Shown here: positions 22,263 to 36,248 of the stretch, piece by piece
Layout: the number at the start of each line of letters is the position of its first letter
How positions within the stretch are numbered: the first letter of the stretch is position 1
Made by a program: the position numbers and the translations under genes
Assembly (NCBI GenBank): GCA_017163975.1
Contig: JAFFSR010000280.1
Coordinates: 1,302,001 to 1,366,000 of the forward strand
DNA: 64,000 bases
Direction: 5' to 3'
Source of the DNA: Anastatus disparis
Lineage: Eukaryota; Arthropoda; Insecta; Hymenoptera; Eupelmidae
The notes under the pieces: generated by a model
The model's database searches: none
The model's input: the letters and a program-made list of their open reading frames with translations, nothing else
What the model was told of the DNA's origin: nothing

Positions 22263-22479
22263 TGTTAGAATATGCGACTGCCACCTATGTCATCCCCTCC
22301 ACTTTATCTATACTCTTCGTATAAGAAGTAGTGGGCCTAACGGCCAGTCTTGTATGAGTCGTCTCGTGACGACCTTATATTGGCGCGTTCTCCCTAATAT
22401 ACTTTTATTAATAAATATTCTTTTAATCTTAATTGTGTTTCTCTTTTATTTATTAAGATAGAAACCCAATATTCCTACA
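22263..22479 (+). repeat. 3' LTR of the LARD
   Basis: It is identical to 15083-15299 over all 217 bp by eye. Confidence 0.95.
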
Positions 22480-22649
22480 TTTTTAATAAGCCTTTTTTTG
22501 CATGATAGAAGTTGTCTAATATCTATCGGGCTTTATCGATTCTTTGCGACCGAGTTCAGTTTTTATAGTTTGCAACCTTAATGGGGTGTTCGGAAAAGCT
22601 ATGGAGTGATTTACAATTTGGATAAATACTATTATTTTAAAACGTATGA

Positions 22650-22745
22650 TGGTGAAAAGGATGTTTTTCTGAATGTGTATCCCAAATGACAATATCACAT
22701 AATTTACCATAGACGTCAAACAATTCAGAATCATATATGACAAAT
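22650..22745. repeat. Half copy of the TA-flanked MITE
   Basis: It aligns with 8572-8665 (GGAAAGGATATTTTTCCGAA ~ GAAAAGGATGTTTTTCTGAA, then CATATTTTACCAYAG). Only one arm is visible. Confidence 0.65.
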
Positions 22746-22772
22746 TTTACATCACCAGTATTTCTTTATTTT

Positions 22773-22907
22773 CTAGAAGAGTATCAGACCATCAGGTCAC
22801 TGATTTTATTGAAATTGCAATGGATGTTTGTTTACATCAAAATATGAAAAAAGCTAGAGTTTAAAACACCAATGTTCAATAAGTTCAAAGCTAGATCATG
22901 TGTAAGC
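22773..22907. repeat. Half copy of foldback MITE family 1
   Basis: CTAGAAGAGTATCAGACCAT and the following ~110 bp match the left arm of 1287-1950 with many changes. The second arm is absent. Confidence 0.7.
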
Positions 22908-23307
22908 AATAGTTTTATGAAACATGATAAAAATTAGTATTGTTTCAACAAACCATAAATAAGAACGCGTTTATCTTACATAATTTACCAGAATAATACG
23001 AAAAGTAACAAAAATCATATAAAACGCTGCCAAATGAAATTTCTTTTAAATTCAGCGGGAAAAAAGTACTTTTTCTTCATATCTTAGTCGAAAATTCGTG
23101 TTTCTGCTAGATCAACAGGCAAAGAAACTCAGAATTTCTGCTGGGTGAGACGACATCTATCGTAACTAACGCAATACTGACGACCCAATGCAGAAAACTT
23201 TCAATGGCCGCCAGACGCTGGCGCCGTCTATGCTAATAGCAACAGCTGTTGCTGTTACTATAACCTTACTCGAAGTTCTAAAATGTAAATACACGCAATG
23301 TATTTAT
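22908..23307. other. Unrecognised stretch left of transposon A
   Basis: Mixed sequence with a CpG-richer patch (about 23140-23260). An open frame from 23188 runs into the TIR of transposon A. I see no supported gene. Confidence 0.4.
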
Positions 23308-23926
23308 ATATGGCTGATTCCATTTCAAATCGAACAGTCAGTATACACTCAAGTCACCAATTACTGCGCTAATGGAGTATGTTATTCTACCCTAAAAATA
23401 AGGGTATACGTATTTTTTTATTTTGCTGAAATATCAAAATTGCATCAGATATGCACTTTTGAAAATTGCATACAAAAACTAAATGTTAAAACTGAAAATG
23501 TTGAGAATAACTTTAGAGAGCTATCGTTTTACCAATTTCCAATGAATTTTGATAAACCTTTTTTTATTTTATTTCGTTTTGAGCCCTCTTCAACTCCGTG
23601 CAAGAAATTTAAAAAAAAAATAAAAAATGACTGAGATATATGCATTTTACCAAAAAATGCACTTTTTATGCACATGCATTTTTCTCGAAAAGGCCATTTT
23701 TTTTTTGCTGAAATTTTTTTTGCTGATAGAGGACCAAAATACCTATCTAATAGTACTTGTTTGATCCCGGCTTTTTTGGTTTGGAGCGAGAAAAAAATTC
23801 ACAAATTTTGTTGGTGAAAAATGCTTGTATATACGTTCGGAAGTCTTAAGCAGTCTGCATTCAAACACTGTCGTATGCTTGGCTCATCATTTGTTTACAT
23901 TTGTATGCATGTATATAGCATCAATA

Positions 23927-23930
<4 letters not shown>

Positions 23931-23992
<62 letters not shown>
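23931..23992. repeat. (TA)n microsatellite
   Basis: A pure TA run between the left TIR and the ORF of copy A. It is much shorter in copy B (41158-41174). Confidence 0.95.
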
Positions 23993-23997
<5 letters not shown>

Positions 23998-24235
23998 GTG
24001 TAAATTCGTAATATAAAAATAAATATTTAAACATGAAAAAAAAGAATTCTATTCGTGTATATCTATATTATGTATGTTTTGATGTACAAACAATAGGAGG
24101 CTAACTCGCGGACAAATACATCGCGTAACCAAAACAGCATATTAGAACTGTTATATAGAAGCTAGTTATTTTTACGGCTGCTTTGAAAGGTGCTTCTCGG
24201 GCTTGTGAAAAATTCAACAAAATTGTGAAATAACA

Positions 24236-25333
24236 ATGTCCGAAATTTACTCTTCTAAAAGAATTTCATGTCCCGATTTTTTTCAAATGCATAAAAAGGT
24301 AGTTTATATGAGCAGTAATTCACGTTTTAGACCGTTGGAAGATTTAGCCATTAATTTGGCACAGCTTCATCCAGATTTAAATATATTGCCATCTACTAAT
24401 GTATGTAAAAATTGCCATAAACGCATATCAAAAATGATTTTAAGTGATCTTGAGTCTATATCTGAAAATGAAATCACTGAACTTTTTAGCGGAAGAGATG
24501 ATGATTTTATTCCCAAGACACCCGAACGAATAGAGGAATTAAACGAGAGTATTAATTCAGTTTTATCTGAATGCATCTCACCCCTAAAAAGAAAAACTGC
24601 AATACCTGAAAATTTTAGAGGAAATTACGTATCTAAAAAGAAAAAATCCTTAATTTCAGCTTTTTCTGCTACTGTTGGAAGTAAATTAGAAGATGCGTAT
24701 GGCATTTCAGTTGAATCAATAGAATCGGACGAAAATTCCACTGAAAACTATTGGAATGAATTTTTAGAAAATTTTAAATTGGCTTTAGAAAAATGCTCTT
24801 CTATTCCGGAGAAAATAAAACTTCTAACTCTACTACCTTCAAAATTAAGCAAAATAAAAGTTTGCTCACTATTCCCGAATATAAGCGAGTATATGATAAA
24901 TAAATCAAGAAATCTCGTGAAAAATAAAGGAGTTTATTCGGAGCCAGATTTATATACTGGTCATCCTATTGATGAAAGCACAAAAAATATCGTTATGGAA
25001 TATTTTCATGAAGAATCGATACAAAATGCTGACGATTTTATAAATTGGGTTCAAAGTTACACCAATGCAATAAAAATCATTTTACTACCAATAAATGAGA
25101 TTGAAAGATTTAGAAAAAAGAAAAATATTGAATGGAGTGGGGTTTCTAAATATAATGGAATTCAAAAAAGTCATATGTGGTTAAAAAAACTTGGGGAATT
25201 AAAATCACATATATTTATTGGCAGGACAGCTATACATGCACTAAATGAAATGAAAAACAAGAAAAAAAAAGCCAAGCGTCGTGAGACTACATTTAAAACT
25301 AAAAATAATAAGCGCAAAAATAAAAAAAAATAA
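24236..25333 (+). CDS. Transposon-encoded protein, internally deleted (365 aa)
   Basis: An intact ORF of 365 codons. The N-terminal part has Cys/His residues (C12, H19, C57, C60, H61) that could form a zinc-binding region. The middle (about 178-245) has LLTLLPSKLSKIKVCSLFPN and NKSRNLVKNKGVYSEPDLYT, which look like a DNA-binding module. From about residue 259 (ESIQNADDFINWVQSY) to residue 330 it aligns with the C-terminal end of the copy C protein, and it ends in a very basic tail (KKKAKRR...). In copy C the residues just before ESIQ are GHEKGAVDGVGGLVKHYA. They are absent here, so a large central segment including that conserved block has been lost in frame. I infer a non-catalytic derivative, possibly able to bind the ends. 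The function is unproven. Confidence 0.8.
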   Translation: MSEIYSSKRISCPDFFQMHKKVVYMSSNSRFRPLEDLAINLAQLHPDLNILPSTNVCKNCHKRISKMILSDLESISENEITELFSGRDDDFIPKTPERIEELNESINSVLSECISPLKRKTAIPENFRGNYVSKKKKSLISAFSATVGSKLEDAYGISVESIESDENSTENYWNEFLENFKLALEKCSSIPEKIKLLTLLPSKLSKIKVCSLFPNISEYMINKSRNLVKNKGVYSEPDLYTGHPIDESTKNIVMEYFHEESIQNADDFINWVQSYTNAIKIILLPINEIERFRKKKNIEWSGVSKYNGIQKSHMWLKKLGELKSHIFIGRTAIHALNEMKNKKKKAKRRETTFKTKNNKRKNKKK

Positions 25334-26022
25334 TTATCTATAATTATTTTTTTGACGCATCCCAACAGTGAGAGGCAAGGGGAACTCACTCTAAAAAAGC
25401 ACCCTGAAGGGAACAGAATCCTTCTACGTCCACGTCGTTGTTCCTGGATAATGCTAAACGAAGGATAATATTTAAATGTCGACTGCTTAAGACTTCCGAA
25501 CGTATATACAAGCATTTTTCACCAACAAAATTTGTGAATTTTTTCTCGCTCCAAACCAAAAAAGCCGGGATCAAACAAGTACTATTAGATAGGTATTTTG
25601 GTCCTCTATCAGCAAAAAAAATTTCAGCAAAAAAAAATGGCCTTTTCGAGAAAAATGCATGTGCATAAAAAGTGCATTTTTTGGTAAAATGCATATATCT
25701 CAGTCATTTTTTATTTTTTTTTTAAATTTCTTGCACGGAGTTGAAGAGGGCTCAAAACGAAATAAAATAAAAAAAGGTTTATCAAAATTCATTGGAAATT
25801 GGTAAAACGATAGCTCTCTAAAGTTATTCTCAACATTTTCAGTTTTAACATTTAGTTTTTGTATGCAATTTTCAAAAGTGCATATCTGATGCAATTTTGA
25901 TATTTCAGCAAAATAAAAAAATACGTATACCCTTATTTTTAGGGTAGAATAACATACTCCATTAGCGCAGTAATTGGTGACTTGAGTGTATACTGACTGT
26001 TCGATTTGAAATGGAATCAGCC

Positions 26023-26229
26023 ATATGCACATGAATCTTTTTAATACTTTTCTTGTCGGTCTTTTATGTTGATGCTGTGTTGTATGTGTGTGTGTATGTA
26101 TTAATTTTTATACGTAATACATCGTTATGAAATACATTACGTATAAAATATTGACAACGATGTTTAAATAGTGTTAATTTTTCGATTCATTATTTACATT
26201 TTTTAATAAATTTTTATATGCAGCATTTT
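26023..26229. other. AT-rich flank with a short TG microsatellite
   Basis: Contains (TG)n-like sequence near 26085 and no gene. Confidence 0.4.
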
Positions 26230-26776
26230 TATTTTATTTTAGATTTATCATTTGTATTTGTTCTTTGATTCATAATTCGTATTTTTTTAGATTTATCATT
26301 TGCAATTGCTTTTTAATTCATAATTCGTATTTTTTTAGATTTATCATTTGCAATTGTTTTTAATTGCATTTAATAATTTATGTTTATAATTCATATTTTT
26401 GATGAATATTTAGATTTATCATTCGTTTTTTTAATAGTGTTTCATAGGTTACATTTTTTGCGTATAATGTGTCATTTTGCAATTGACCGTAATTTTTAGT
26501 GTTTAATTTTTTAGATTTATTATTCATATTTTTTGATAAATTTTTATATTTATCATTTTTATTTTTTTTAGATTTATCATTTGTATTTATTTTTAGATTC
26601 ATAATTCGTATTTATTTTTAGAATCATAATTCTTATTTATTTTTAGGTTCATAATTCGTATTATTTTTCAGATATATCATTTGTATTTGTTTTTAGATTC
26701 ATCATTAATAGTTCTTTAGATTTATCATTAATATACATTTAGATTTATCATTAATATACATTTAGATTTATCATTT
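26230..26776. repeat. Tandem array of AGATTTATCATTTGTATTTGT-type units
   Basis: 'agatttatcatt', 'attcataattcgtattt' and close variants repeat about every 25-45 bp. The reverse complement (GAATGATAAATCTAAAAA) is the same motif seen in hairpin repeat copies 1 (174-250) and 2 (5944-6085). The array resumes at 29126-29160 on the other side of transposon C, which therefore inserted into it. Confidence 0.75.
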
Positions 26777-27457
26777 GACCGATTCCATCTCAAATCATGC
26801 AGACCGACTGCACCTATCTCTCCGAACTGCTTAAAATTTTTTTATATTATTCTACTTTGAAAATAAGCGTATAAATATTTTTTTATTTTTCAATATCATC
26901 AAAAATGCAGTTTTTATGCACTTTTTAAAAATGACTTATAAATTTTCAATTCTCAAAAATCGAAAATTTTTTTTTTTTTTTTTAATCGTTTTTATCCCTG
27001 TAGTGATCTTTATAAATAAATTTAGGCTCGTTCAATGCTACAGAGGATGCTCTTTTAATTTCACCGTCTTTTATTTTTTTTAACAAAAAAACGGAAGTGC
27101 AATTGCACTTTTTGTAAAAAATGAAAAATGCATTTTTCTCAAAAAAGCCATTTTTTTTGTCTCAAATTTTTTTTATGGATAGGTGGCCTTAAGACCTATA
27201 TTTTCATCGGTGTGGAATTTGGAATATTTTGGTTTAGTAAGAGATATAAAAAAAATTGAGAAAAAAATTTTCATATTTACATAAATGTAAATACGTCATA
27301 GATACAACAAATATTTCAGGAGTAAGCGCATTTCAGATATATATATATTTGTACGTACATAGCTTTTATGCAACTCATAGGTGTTGCGCTGTACATATAT
27401 ATATATATAGTGCATAAATTTTGCGTTAAGTATAAGAAATTATGTAAAAAAAAAGTT

Positions 27458-27922
27458 CTATTTTTTTTTTCCTTTCTTATGAGTTTTGGACTTTTTCTTA
27501 TTGCGCACATTCTTCTTTGACGTAATTTTTCTTTTCTTTTTTTTCTCTTTATTTAATAATTTTGTGAAAGGATGAGCAGCAGTTCGAGCCATATACAATT
27601 TTTTCTTTGTCCCTTTTTTTACTTTCCATACGTGGGTTTTTTGAATGCCGGCCAATTTAGGGGTCTTAAGCCACTCTTTTATTTTGCTTTGCCTAAAAAC
27701 TTCAATATCTTCTTTTGACAGTAAGATTAATTTAACAGCGTCAGTGTTAGGTTGAACTTTTTTTACAAAAGCATTTGCATCTTGTATTGATTCAACATGA
27801 CAATTTTGAAGATTATGTCTGGTTGCATAGTGTTTTACTAATCCACCGACGCCATCAACCGCACCTTTCTCATGCCCCGTAGCTGAAAACAACCATTTTT
27901 GATTGTTAGAAGCTTTTTCCAT
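27458..27922 (-). pseudogene. C-terminal fragment of the long-TIR transposon protein
   Basis: The open frame of 154 codons contains WLFSATGHEKGAVDGVGGLV, then ESIQDANAFVKKVQPNTDAV, GIQKTHVWKVKKGTKKKLYM, and a Lys-rich tail. The HEKGAVDGVGG block is, from memory, a hallmark of a widespread but poorly annotated transposon protein family in animals. The second half aligns with residues 259-330 of the copy A protein. The N-terminal and catalytic regions are absent. The first codons (MEKASNNQ) may belong to an earlier exon or to read-through of the spacer. Confidence 0.75.
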
Positions 27923-28323
27923 GTAAACATGAAATGAAATCCTTTCACAAAATTATTAAATAAAGAGAAAAAAAAGAAAAGAAAAATTACGTCAAAGAAG
28001 AATGTGCGCAATAAGAAAAAGTCCAAAACTCATAAGAAAGGAAAAAAAATAGAACTTTTTTTTTACATGATTTCTTATACTTAACGCAAAATTTATGCAT
28101 TATATATATATATATATGTACAGCACAATACCTATGAGTTGCATAAAAGCTATGTACGTACAAATATATATATATCTGAAATGCGCTTACTCCTGAAATA
28201 TTTGTTGTATCTATGACGTATTTACATTTATGTAAATATGAAAATTTTTTTCTCAATTTTTTTTATATCTCTTACTAAACCAAAATATTCCAAATTCCAC
28301 ACCGATGAAAATATAGGTCTTAA

Positions 28324-28704
28324 GAGGAGGTCACGTATCTCTATCCTTTTCTAATCAAAGAAATGATTTTTTTACAGAAACTAATAACTTTATCAAAAAA
28401 TGAAGAGAAAGCCGCATCTTGTATAAAAAAAAGCGATATTTTCTTTGATAAGAAAAAATTAATTTTATTGCTTCGTTCTCAAGAAAACCTTGAAAAACCA
28501 AATTGTCCACCCTAACCTCTATGATCGAAGTTTTTCAAGGTTTTCTTGAAAACGAAGCAATAAAATTAATTCTTTCTCATCAAAGAAAATATTGCTTTCT
28601 TTATTACGAGATGCGGCTTTCTCTTCATTTTTTGCTAAAGTTATTAGTTTCTGTAAAAAACTCAATTCTTTGATTAGAAAAGGACAAAGATATGTGACCT
28701 CCTC
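28324..28704. mobile_element. TTAA-flanked foldback MITE (GAGGAGGTCACG family), copy 2
   Basis: 381 bp, close to the copy at 7515-7894. TTAA lies at 28320-28323 and 28705-28708. It sits inside the right arm of transposon C. The left arm (27189-27192) shows the uninterrupted site GGCCTTAAGACC with a single TTAA, which directly proves duplication of TTAA on insertion. Confidence 0.95.
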
Positions 28705-29125
28705 TTAAGGCCACCTATCCATAAAAAAAATTTGAGACAAAAAAAAAATGGCTTTTTTGAGAAAAATGCATTTTTCATTTTTTACAAAAAGTGCAATTGC
28801 ACTTCCGTTTTTTTGTTAAAAAAAATAAAAGATGGTGGAATTAAAAGAGCATCCTCTGTAGCATTGAACGAGCCTAAATTTATTTATAAAGATCACTACA
28901 GGGATAAAAACGATTAAAAAAAAAAAAAAAATTTTCGATTTTTGAGAATTGAAAATTTATAAGTCATTTTTAAAAAGTGCATAAAAACTGCATTTTTGAT
29001 AATATTGAAAAATAAAAAAATACGTATACGCTTATTTTCAAAGTAGAATAATATAAAAAATTTTTAAGCAGTTCGGAGAGATAGGTGCAGTCGGTCTGTA
29101 TGATTTGAGATGGAATCGGTCATTT

Positions 29126-29334
29126 GTATTTTCGGTAAATCCTTAGATTTATCATTCGTGATTTTTAAAGTGTATTTGAATCGAGGTGCGACGCGCGCCT
29201 TTGAATTTTGTTCAGAGCTGGCCCACAGATGGCGCGTGAGCAAATCAGAAAGAAAATTCATGGCCGCGCGCTGTCGTCAGTTGGTATATCCACACGTGTG
29301 GCATTTTTTTAGATTTATTATTAATTAGCGTGGC
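29126..29334. other. Flank of transposon C: tandem-repeat remnant and CpG-rich patch
   Basis: The ATTTATCATTCGTG motif resumes, then a GC-richer stretch (29170-29320, e.g. GGTGCGACGCGCGCC) with no supported gene. Confidence 0.45.
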
Positions 29335-29339
29335 GAATT

Positions 29340-29745
29340 TTCGGCCAGCTATGAAGAAAAGTAGTATTATCCACTCAGACATAAATTAGATCAACCTGCC
29401 GTGCGTTTGTCTCTCTCGGCTTCGCCTCGAGAGACAATTCTACGCATGGCAGAAAGATCTAATTTCTGCCCTCGTAGATAAATATACTATTCTCCTACTA
29501 CATTTTAGACGTAAATTTTGTCTTTTCTTTGACTCATTTTCGGAGTCAATAAAGTGGCCAATCCTGTCAAGGTGCGGATAAAATAGTATACAATGCAACT
29601 AGGGTGTAAAGTCGTATTATTCTCCCGAGTGTCAATTCGCAACCCTCGTAAGCGAAGCGGAGCGAGGGGAGTAAATACCCGAGGAAGAAATAGACTCTAC
29701 TTCCGAATTGCATGTAGTGCTTTATTCCAACCTCAACCGTGGCCT
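29340..29745. repeat. CpG-rich hairpin repeats, copy 3 (two adjacent palindromes)
   Basis: The first palindrome (about 29356-29505) centres on GTCTCTCTCGGCTTCGCCTC. The second (about 29585-29745) has the apex CCCTCGTAAGCGAAGCGGAG followed by CGAGGGG. Both carry ATACTAT-type words near their edges (29494 and, inverted, 29586) as in copies 1 and 2. They are not coding. Confidence 0.65.
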
Positions 29746-29854
29746 CTTTTTAAACTGAAAAAACTGGCTTGATTGTAAAAAATTCATATTAAATATTTCC
29801 ATGAACGTTGTTAATAATTTATGCAAATTTATGAATTTTTAATTTGGTGATAGT

Positions 29855-30010
29855 AAAAAACTTTTCTCCCTCTGAATTTGCGGGAGAATACGCTTCTTCC
29901 GCTTAATTTAAGAGAAATTTATTTTGAGGGAGAAAAGTACTACTTTCCGGCTTAATTTAAGAGAAATTGAATTTTTGGGAGAAAAGTACTTTTCTCCCGA
30001 TACATTTATA
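29855..30010. repeat. Short repeats of a GGGAGAAAAGTACT motif
   Basis: 'cttaatttaagagaaatt' followed by 'ttttg.gggagaaaagtact' occurs twice in tandem, with a degenerate third form just upstream (29866-29900). Function unknown. Confidence 0.55.
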
Positions 30011-30073
30011 CGTAAATTATATGTTTTTTCGCCCCACTTACCGATTTAACAAAGTGGTTTTTTTGTGATTGAA

Positions 30074-30078
<5 letters not shown>

Positions 30079-30118
<40 letters not shown>
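30079..30118. repeat. (TA)n flanked by an inverted repeat
   Basis: GTGATTGAAATAAA-(TA)n-TTTATTTCAATCAC forms a hairpin just left of the long-TIR element. Confidence 0.85.
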
Positions 30119-30121
<3 letters not shown>

Positions 30122-30135
30122 TTCAATCACATTCA

Positions 30136-33090
<2,955 letters not shown>

Positions 33091-33255
33091 TTAATTTATT
33101 TATGTACAGTATGTTGTACAACAAAATAAAGTTTACAAAAGATTAAACAATAGAATAAAAATAAAAAATAAAATACAAATAAAAATAGTAATAATAAACT
33201 ACAAAAATAAAAAATACAAACAAAATAAAAATGAAAACAAAAAGCAAAGAAAATT

Positions 33256-36248
33256 TTAAGCTGGGAGCAGAGGTCCAAACTCTTCGGAGAGGAAGTGCGC
33301 ATGAGAGGTCAACTTGAAAGATGAGAGTGAAGATGAAGTCCTAAGCGACGATGGAAGTTCATTCCATAGTCGCGAGGATGAAACAGTGAATGAGCGTTGA
33401 TGGTATTCGGTGGAAGAATGAGGAATGGTCAATGGCCTCACATCCCCCCTCAGAGCCCTAACAGGCCGGTTCCACTGATATCTAGAAAATAGATATGAAG
33501 GTGAGCATGATAAAAACATTTTGAAAAGAAAAGTAGAGGCAAAGTAGTTCCTTCTACCTGCAGTAGATAACCAACCCAGAGAGAGCCTATAAGGAGAGAT
33601 GTGCTCACGCCTACCTACACCATAGATGTAACGAACACCACCGTTGATAACCCTCTGAAGCCTAAGGTCGAGTTCAGTGGAAAGGTCAGTAAACACAAGA
33701 CAACAATAGTCAAGAATCGGAAACAGCAGTGTACGAATAAGGTGCTTACGTAGAGCAAAAGTAGTGCTCCGTCTAAAGAAATTGAGTCGATAGAGGAGAG
33801 AGAACGACCTGTTACACACATGTGTGATATGCTCCTTCCAGTTCAGCTTGCTGTCAAGATACACACCCAGATTACGAACAGATGACTCAAAACCGATTGT
33901 CTCACCATTGATGCTGATACCAGTAGACGGCATGGAGGTTAGAATATTGATATAATAATAAGAGCCAATTATTATAGCCTTTGTCTTGTTGATATTCAAC
34001 TTAAGATGATTGCTGGATGCCCAATCTGCGACCAATGACGCATGTTCACTCATTAGTGAAGTATAATGATCAAGCTCAGCAATCGGAAAGTGCACATACA
34101 GCTGCAAATCATCAGCATATAAGAGGTGCTGAACATTCTGATGGAAGGCAGAAGAGATGTCATTGATATAGATAGAGAACAGCAGAGGACCCAGAACAGA
34201 GCCCTGAGGAACACCAGTGTTAAGACAGACAAAATCTGATGACCTACCAACAGTATCAATGACAGCTTGACGACGATCAGAGAGATAAGAGCCGATCCAC
34301 CTGATAACGGTGTGCGAAATATCGAGCGAATGTAGTTTCCGAAGTAAGGTGACATGGCACACCGTATCGAATGCCTTGCTGAAGTCGAATAACAGGAGCA
34401 TCGTAACGTACCGTCTGTCCATATTAAGTCTAATGTCCTCTGTCAATTTAAGTAGAGCAGTCTGAGTGCTGTGGCCAGCTCTAAAACCAGTCTGATAAGC
34501 GTCCAGTAACCGTCTAGTTGTCAAGTAATTATACAACTGATCATAAACGAGGCGCTCAAGAACCTTGGACATAAAAGACAACAAAGAGATGGGTCGTATA
34601 TCACCTATAGTGCGCGGGGAAGAGACCTTGTTGATCGTAGTGACCAGCGAAGTCTTCCAACAAGAAGGAAAAACGCACTCTCGCAGCGAATCATTATAAA
34701 TGCGACAGAGCTGAGGGCCAATGACAGGAAAAGCAGATTTTATGATAGATTGGGGGATAGCGTCAAATCCTCTAGCCTGAGAGTCAGAACGTCTAATAGC
34801 CATACCAACCTCATCCAAAGTAACAGCATTGAAATTGAACAAGGGCATGAAAGGTTCATCTACAGATAAAGACTGTAAGTAAGCAGAAATAGAAGGTACC
34901 AAAGGATCAAACGCGACCCCACCAAAGTATTTATTGAGTTCATCAATAGAAAAAGTATGACCGGATCTATCACCAACAGAGCATATACCAAGGTTCCTGA
35001 GCTCCTTCCAGATCAGTCGAGAGTCAGTGATACCAGATAGTCTGTCATGATAGTAGAGCAGTTTAGCCGATTCAATGCGCTCATGAGCCTGATCACGAGC
35101 AACCCTGTAGCAAAGTAAATCAGCATGTAGTCTTGAGCGTTTATAGCGTCTGTACAGCCGATCCCTCTCTCGTATCAGATGATGATGTTCAGCAGTAAAC
35201 CACGGTCGACGACGGCCCCCCTGACGGACCCTCCTGAGAGGCACAAATAGTGCAACTGCCTCATTCAGATGGTGATAGAGACATTCAAGGCGATCTGACA
35301 GGGAGGAATCACCGACACACACGGAACAATTCAGTGAACGAAAGTAATCAAGGAGAACAGCATCATCAACGGAACTGTAATCACGAAAGCTAAAGTCATT
35401 GAGCAAAGGCTTAGAGAGAGATGACTGAACAGTAGCCGCAATGAAGTCATGTCCGTCGATGAATGGAACATCAGTCTTCCAGTAGTCAAGCAGCAAGTCA
35501 TTCGCATCAACAAGGCACAGGTCAAGCCATGTATCAGAAGTAGAGGTGTGGTGAGTTGGTCCATATGGCACAGAAAAGAGAGCATTTTCAGCAATCAAAC
35601 TCCTGAGAAACACAGAATCATCAGAATCAGTACATAAATTAGTGTTAAAGTCACCCAGAATAACCTTAGTACTGTAATTATGAATAAAAGAAGTTAAATC
35701 GGGAATAAAATCTGTGTTTAACAGAAACGGAGCATGTGGGGGCCTATAGACGACACCAACAAAAACAGGTGAGGCCAAGTCATTAGAATTGACTTCACAG
35801 AATAAATATTCTGGCAAACCAGGCTTACCACGCCATCCTCCCTTGGAGGAACATAAGCGCTCTGAAGAAAGAGAGTTATGAATAAATAAGGCAACGCCAC
35901 CACCCCTAGTATTGCGGTCCTGCCTATGAAGAGCATAGTCATCCAAAGCAATCAAAGAGTCACCAACAATCTGGCCCAATTTGGTTTCGGTCACAGCTAT
36001 CACGTGGAAGTAAGGGCGAGAAGCCAGAAAGAGCCTAATCATCTCAATGTGTGCTCTAATGGAGTTAGCATTGAAATGACAAACCCTTAGACCATCCTTA
36101 GCAGTATAGTGGTGATTATTGGCAGATGAGGCGATGTTGTTAGCAGAGAGTAGAGTGTTAGGCACGATTGGAAAAGAGATTGGACTTACCTCAGCATCAC
36201 AAGCTAAGACGTTGTCAGATTGGCGGTAGGAGCCTGAGAAATCTTCGC
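33256..36248 (-). CDS. LINE ORF2: endonuclease and reverse transcriptase, probably a -1 frameshift product
   Basis: The frame is open from the slippery heptamer near the end of ORF1 (36255-36249) to the stop at 33256, and contains 969 codons from a GTG at 36165. There is no ATG before the endonuclease, and the first in-frame Met (about residue 42, counting from that GTG) is inside it. Numbered from the GTG: APE-type endonuclease at about 25-245 (FNANSI, ETKLG, VILGDFN near 171, DGHD near 238); reverse transcriptase at about 465-760 (GFDAIP, RPISLLS, LLFDFSKAFD with D594, GVPQGSVLGP, YADD at 683-686); C-terminal thumb region ending SSSLSSFKLTSHAHF. All catalytic residues I can check are present, so it may be active. 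Confidence 0.93.

Larger units (their letters stand above)
15083..22479 (+). mobile_element. Large non-autonomous Copia-type LTR element (LARD)
   Basis: A 7.4-kb element with two 217-bp LTRs that are identical base for base by eye, flanked by TTTT on each side (a weak duplication in a T run). Next to the 5' LTR is GGTTATGAGCCC, very close to the internal initiator-Met-tRNA primer site known from Drosophila copia; next to the 3' LTR is the purine tract GAGAGGGAG. Between them about 6.96 kb contains no ORF above about 90 codons and no gag, protease, integrase, RT or RNase H motif that I can find. Identical LTRs mean recent insertion, so the lack of genes is not simple decay: it is a mobilised non-coding element that would need proteins supplied in trans. 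Confidence 0.9.
23312..26022. mobile_element. Long-TIR DNA transposon, copy A (GGCTGATTCCAT ends, 4-bp target)
   Basis: The element (2,711 bp) starts GGCTGATTCCATTTCAAATC and ends with the complement. The inverted arms run about 540 bp (to about 23853, and back from about 25490). ATAT lies on both sides (23308-23311 and 26023-26026). It carries one ORF (24236-25333). Copy B (40541-43202) is nearly identical and has TTAT duplications. The diverged copy C (26777-29121) has ATTT. I cannot assign it to a named superfamily with confidence. Confidence 0.92.
26777..29121. mobile_element. Long-TIR DNA transposon, copy C (GACCGATTCCAT ends)
   Basis: It starts GACCGATTCCATCTCAAATC, ends with the complement, and has ATTT on both sides (26773-26776, 29122-29125). 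The arms are long (left to about 27570; right from about 27945, interrupted by a MITE) and include the end of the coding region. It is related to copies A and B by ends, target size and encoded protein, but it is diverged. Confidence 0.88.

Noticed and set aside
23188..23634. 148-codon ORF
   Set aside because: Most of it is the terminal inverted repeat of transposon A, which also occurs at other element ends in non-coding context.
23821..24016. ORFs across a TA run
   Set aside because: Microsatellite artefact; the run is shortened in copy B.
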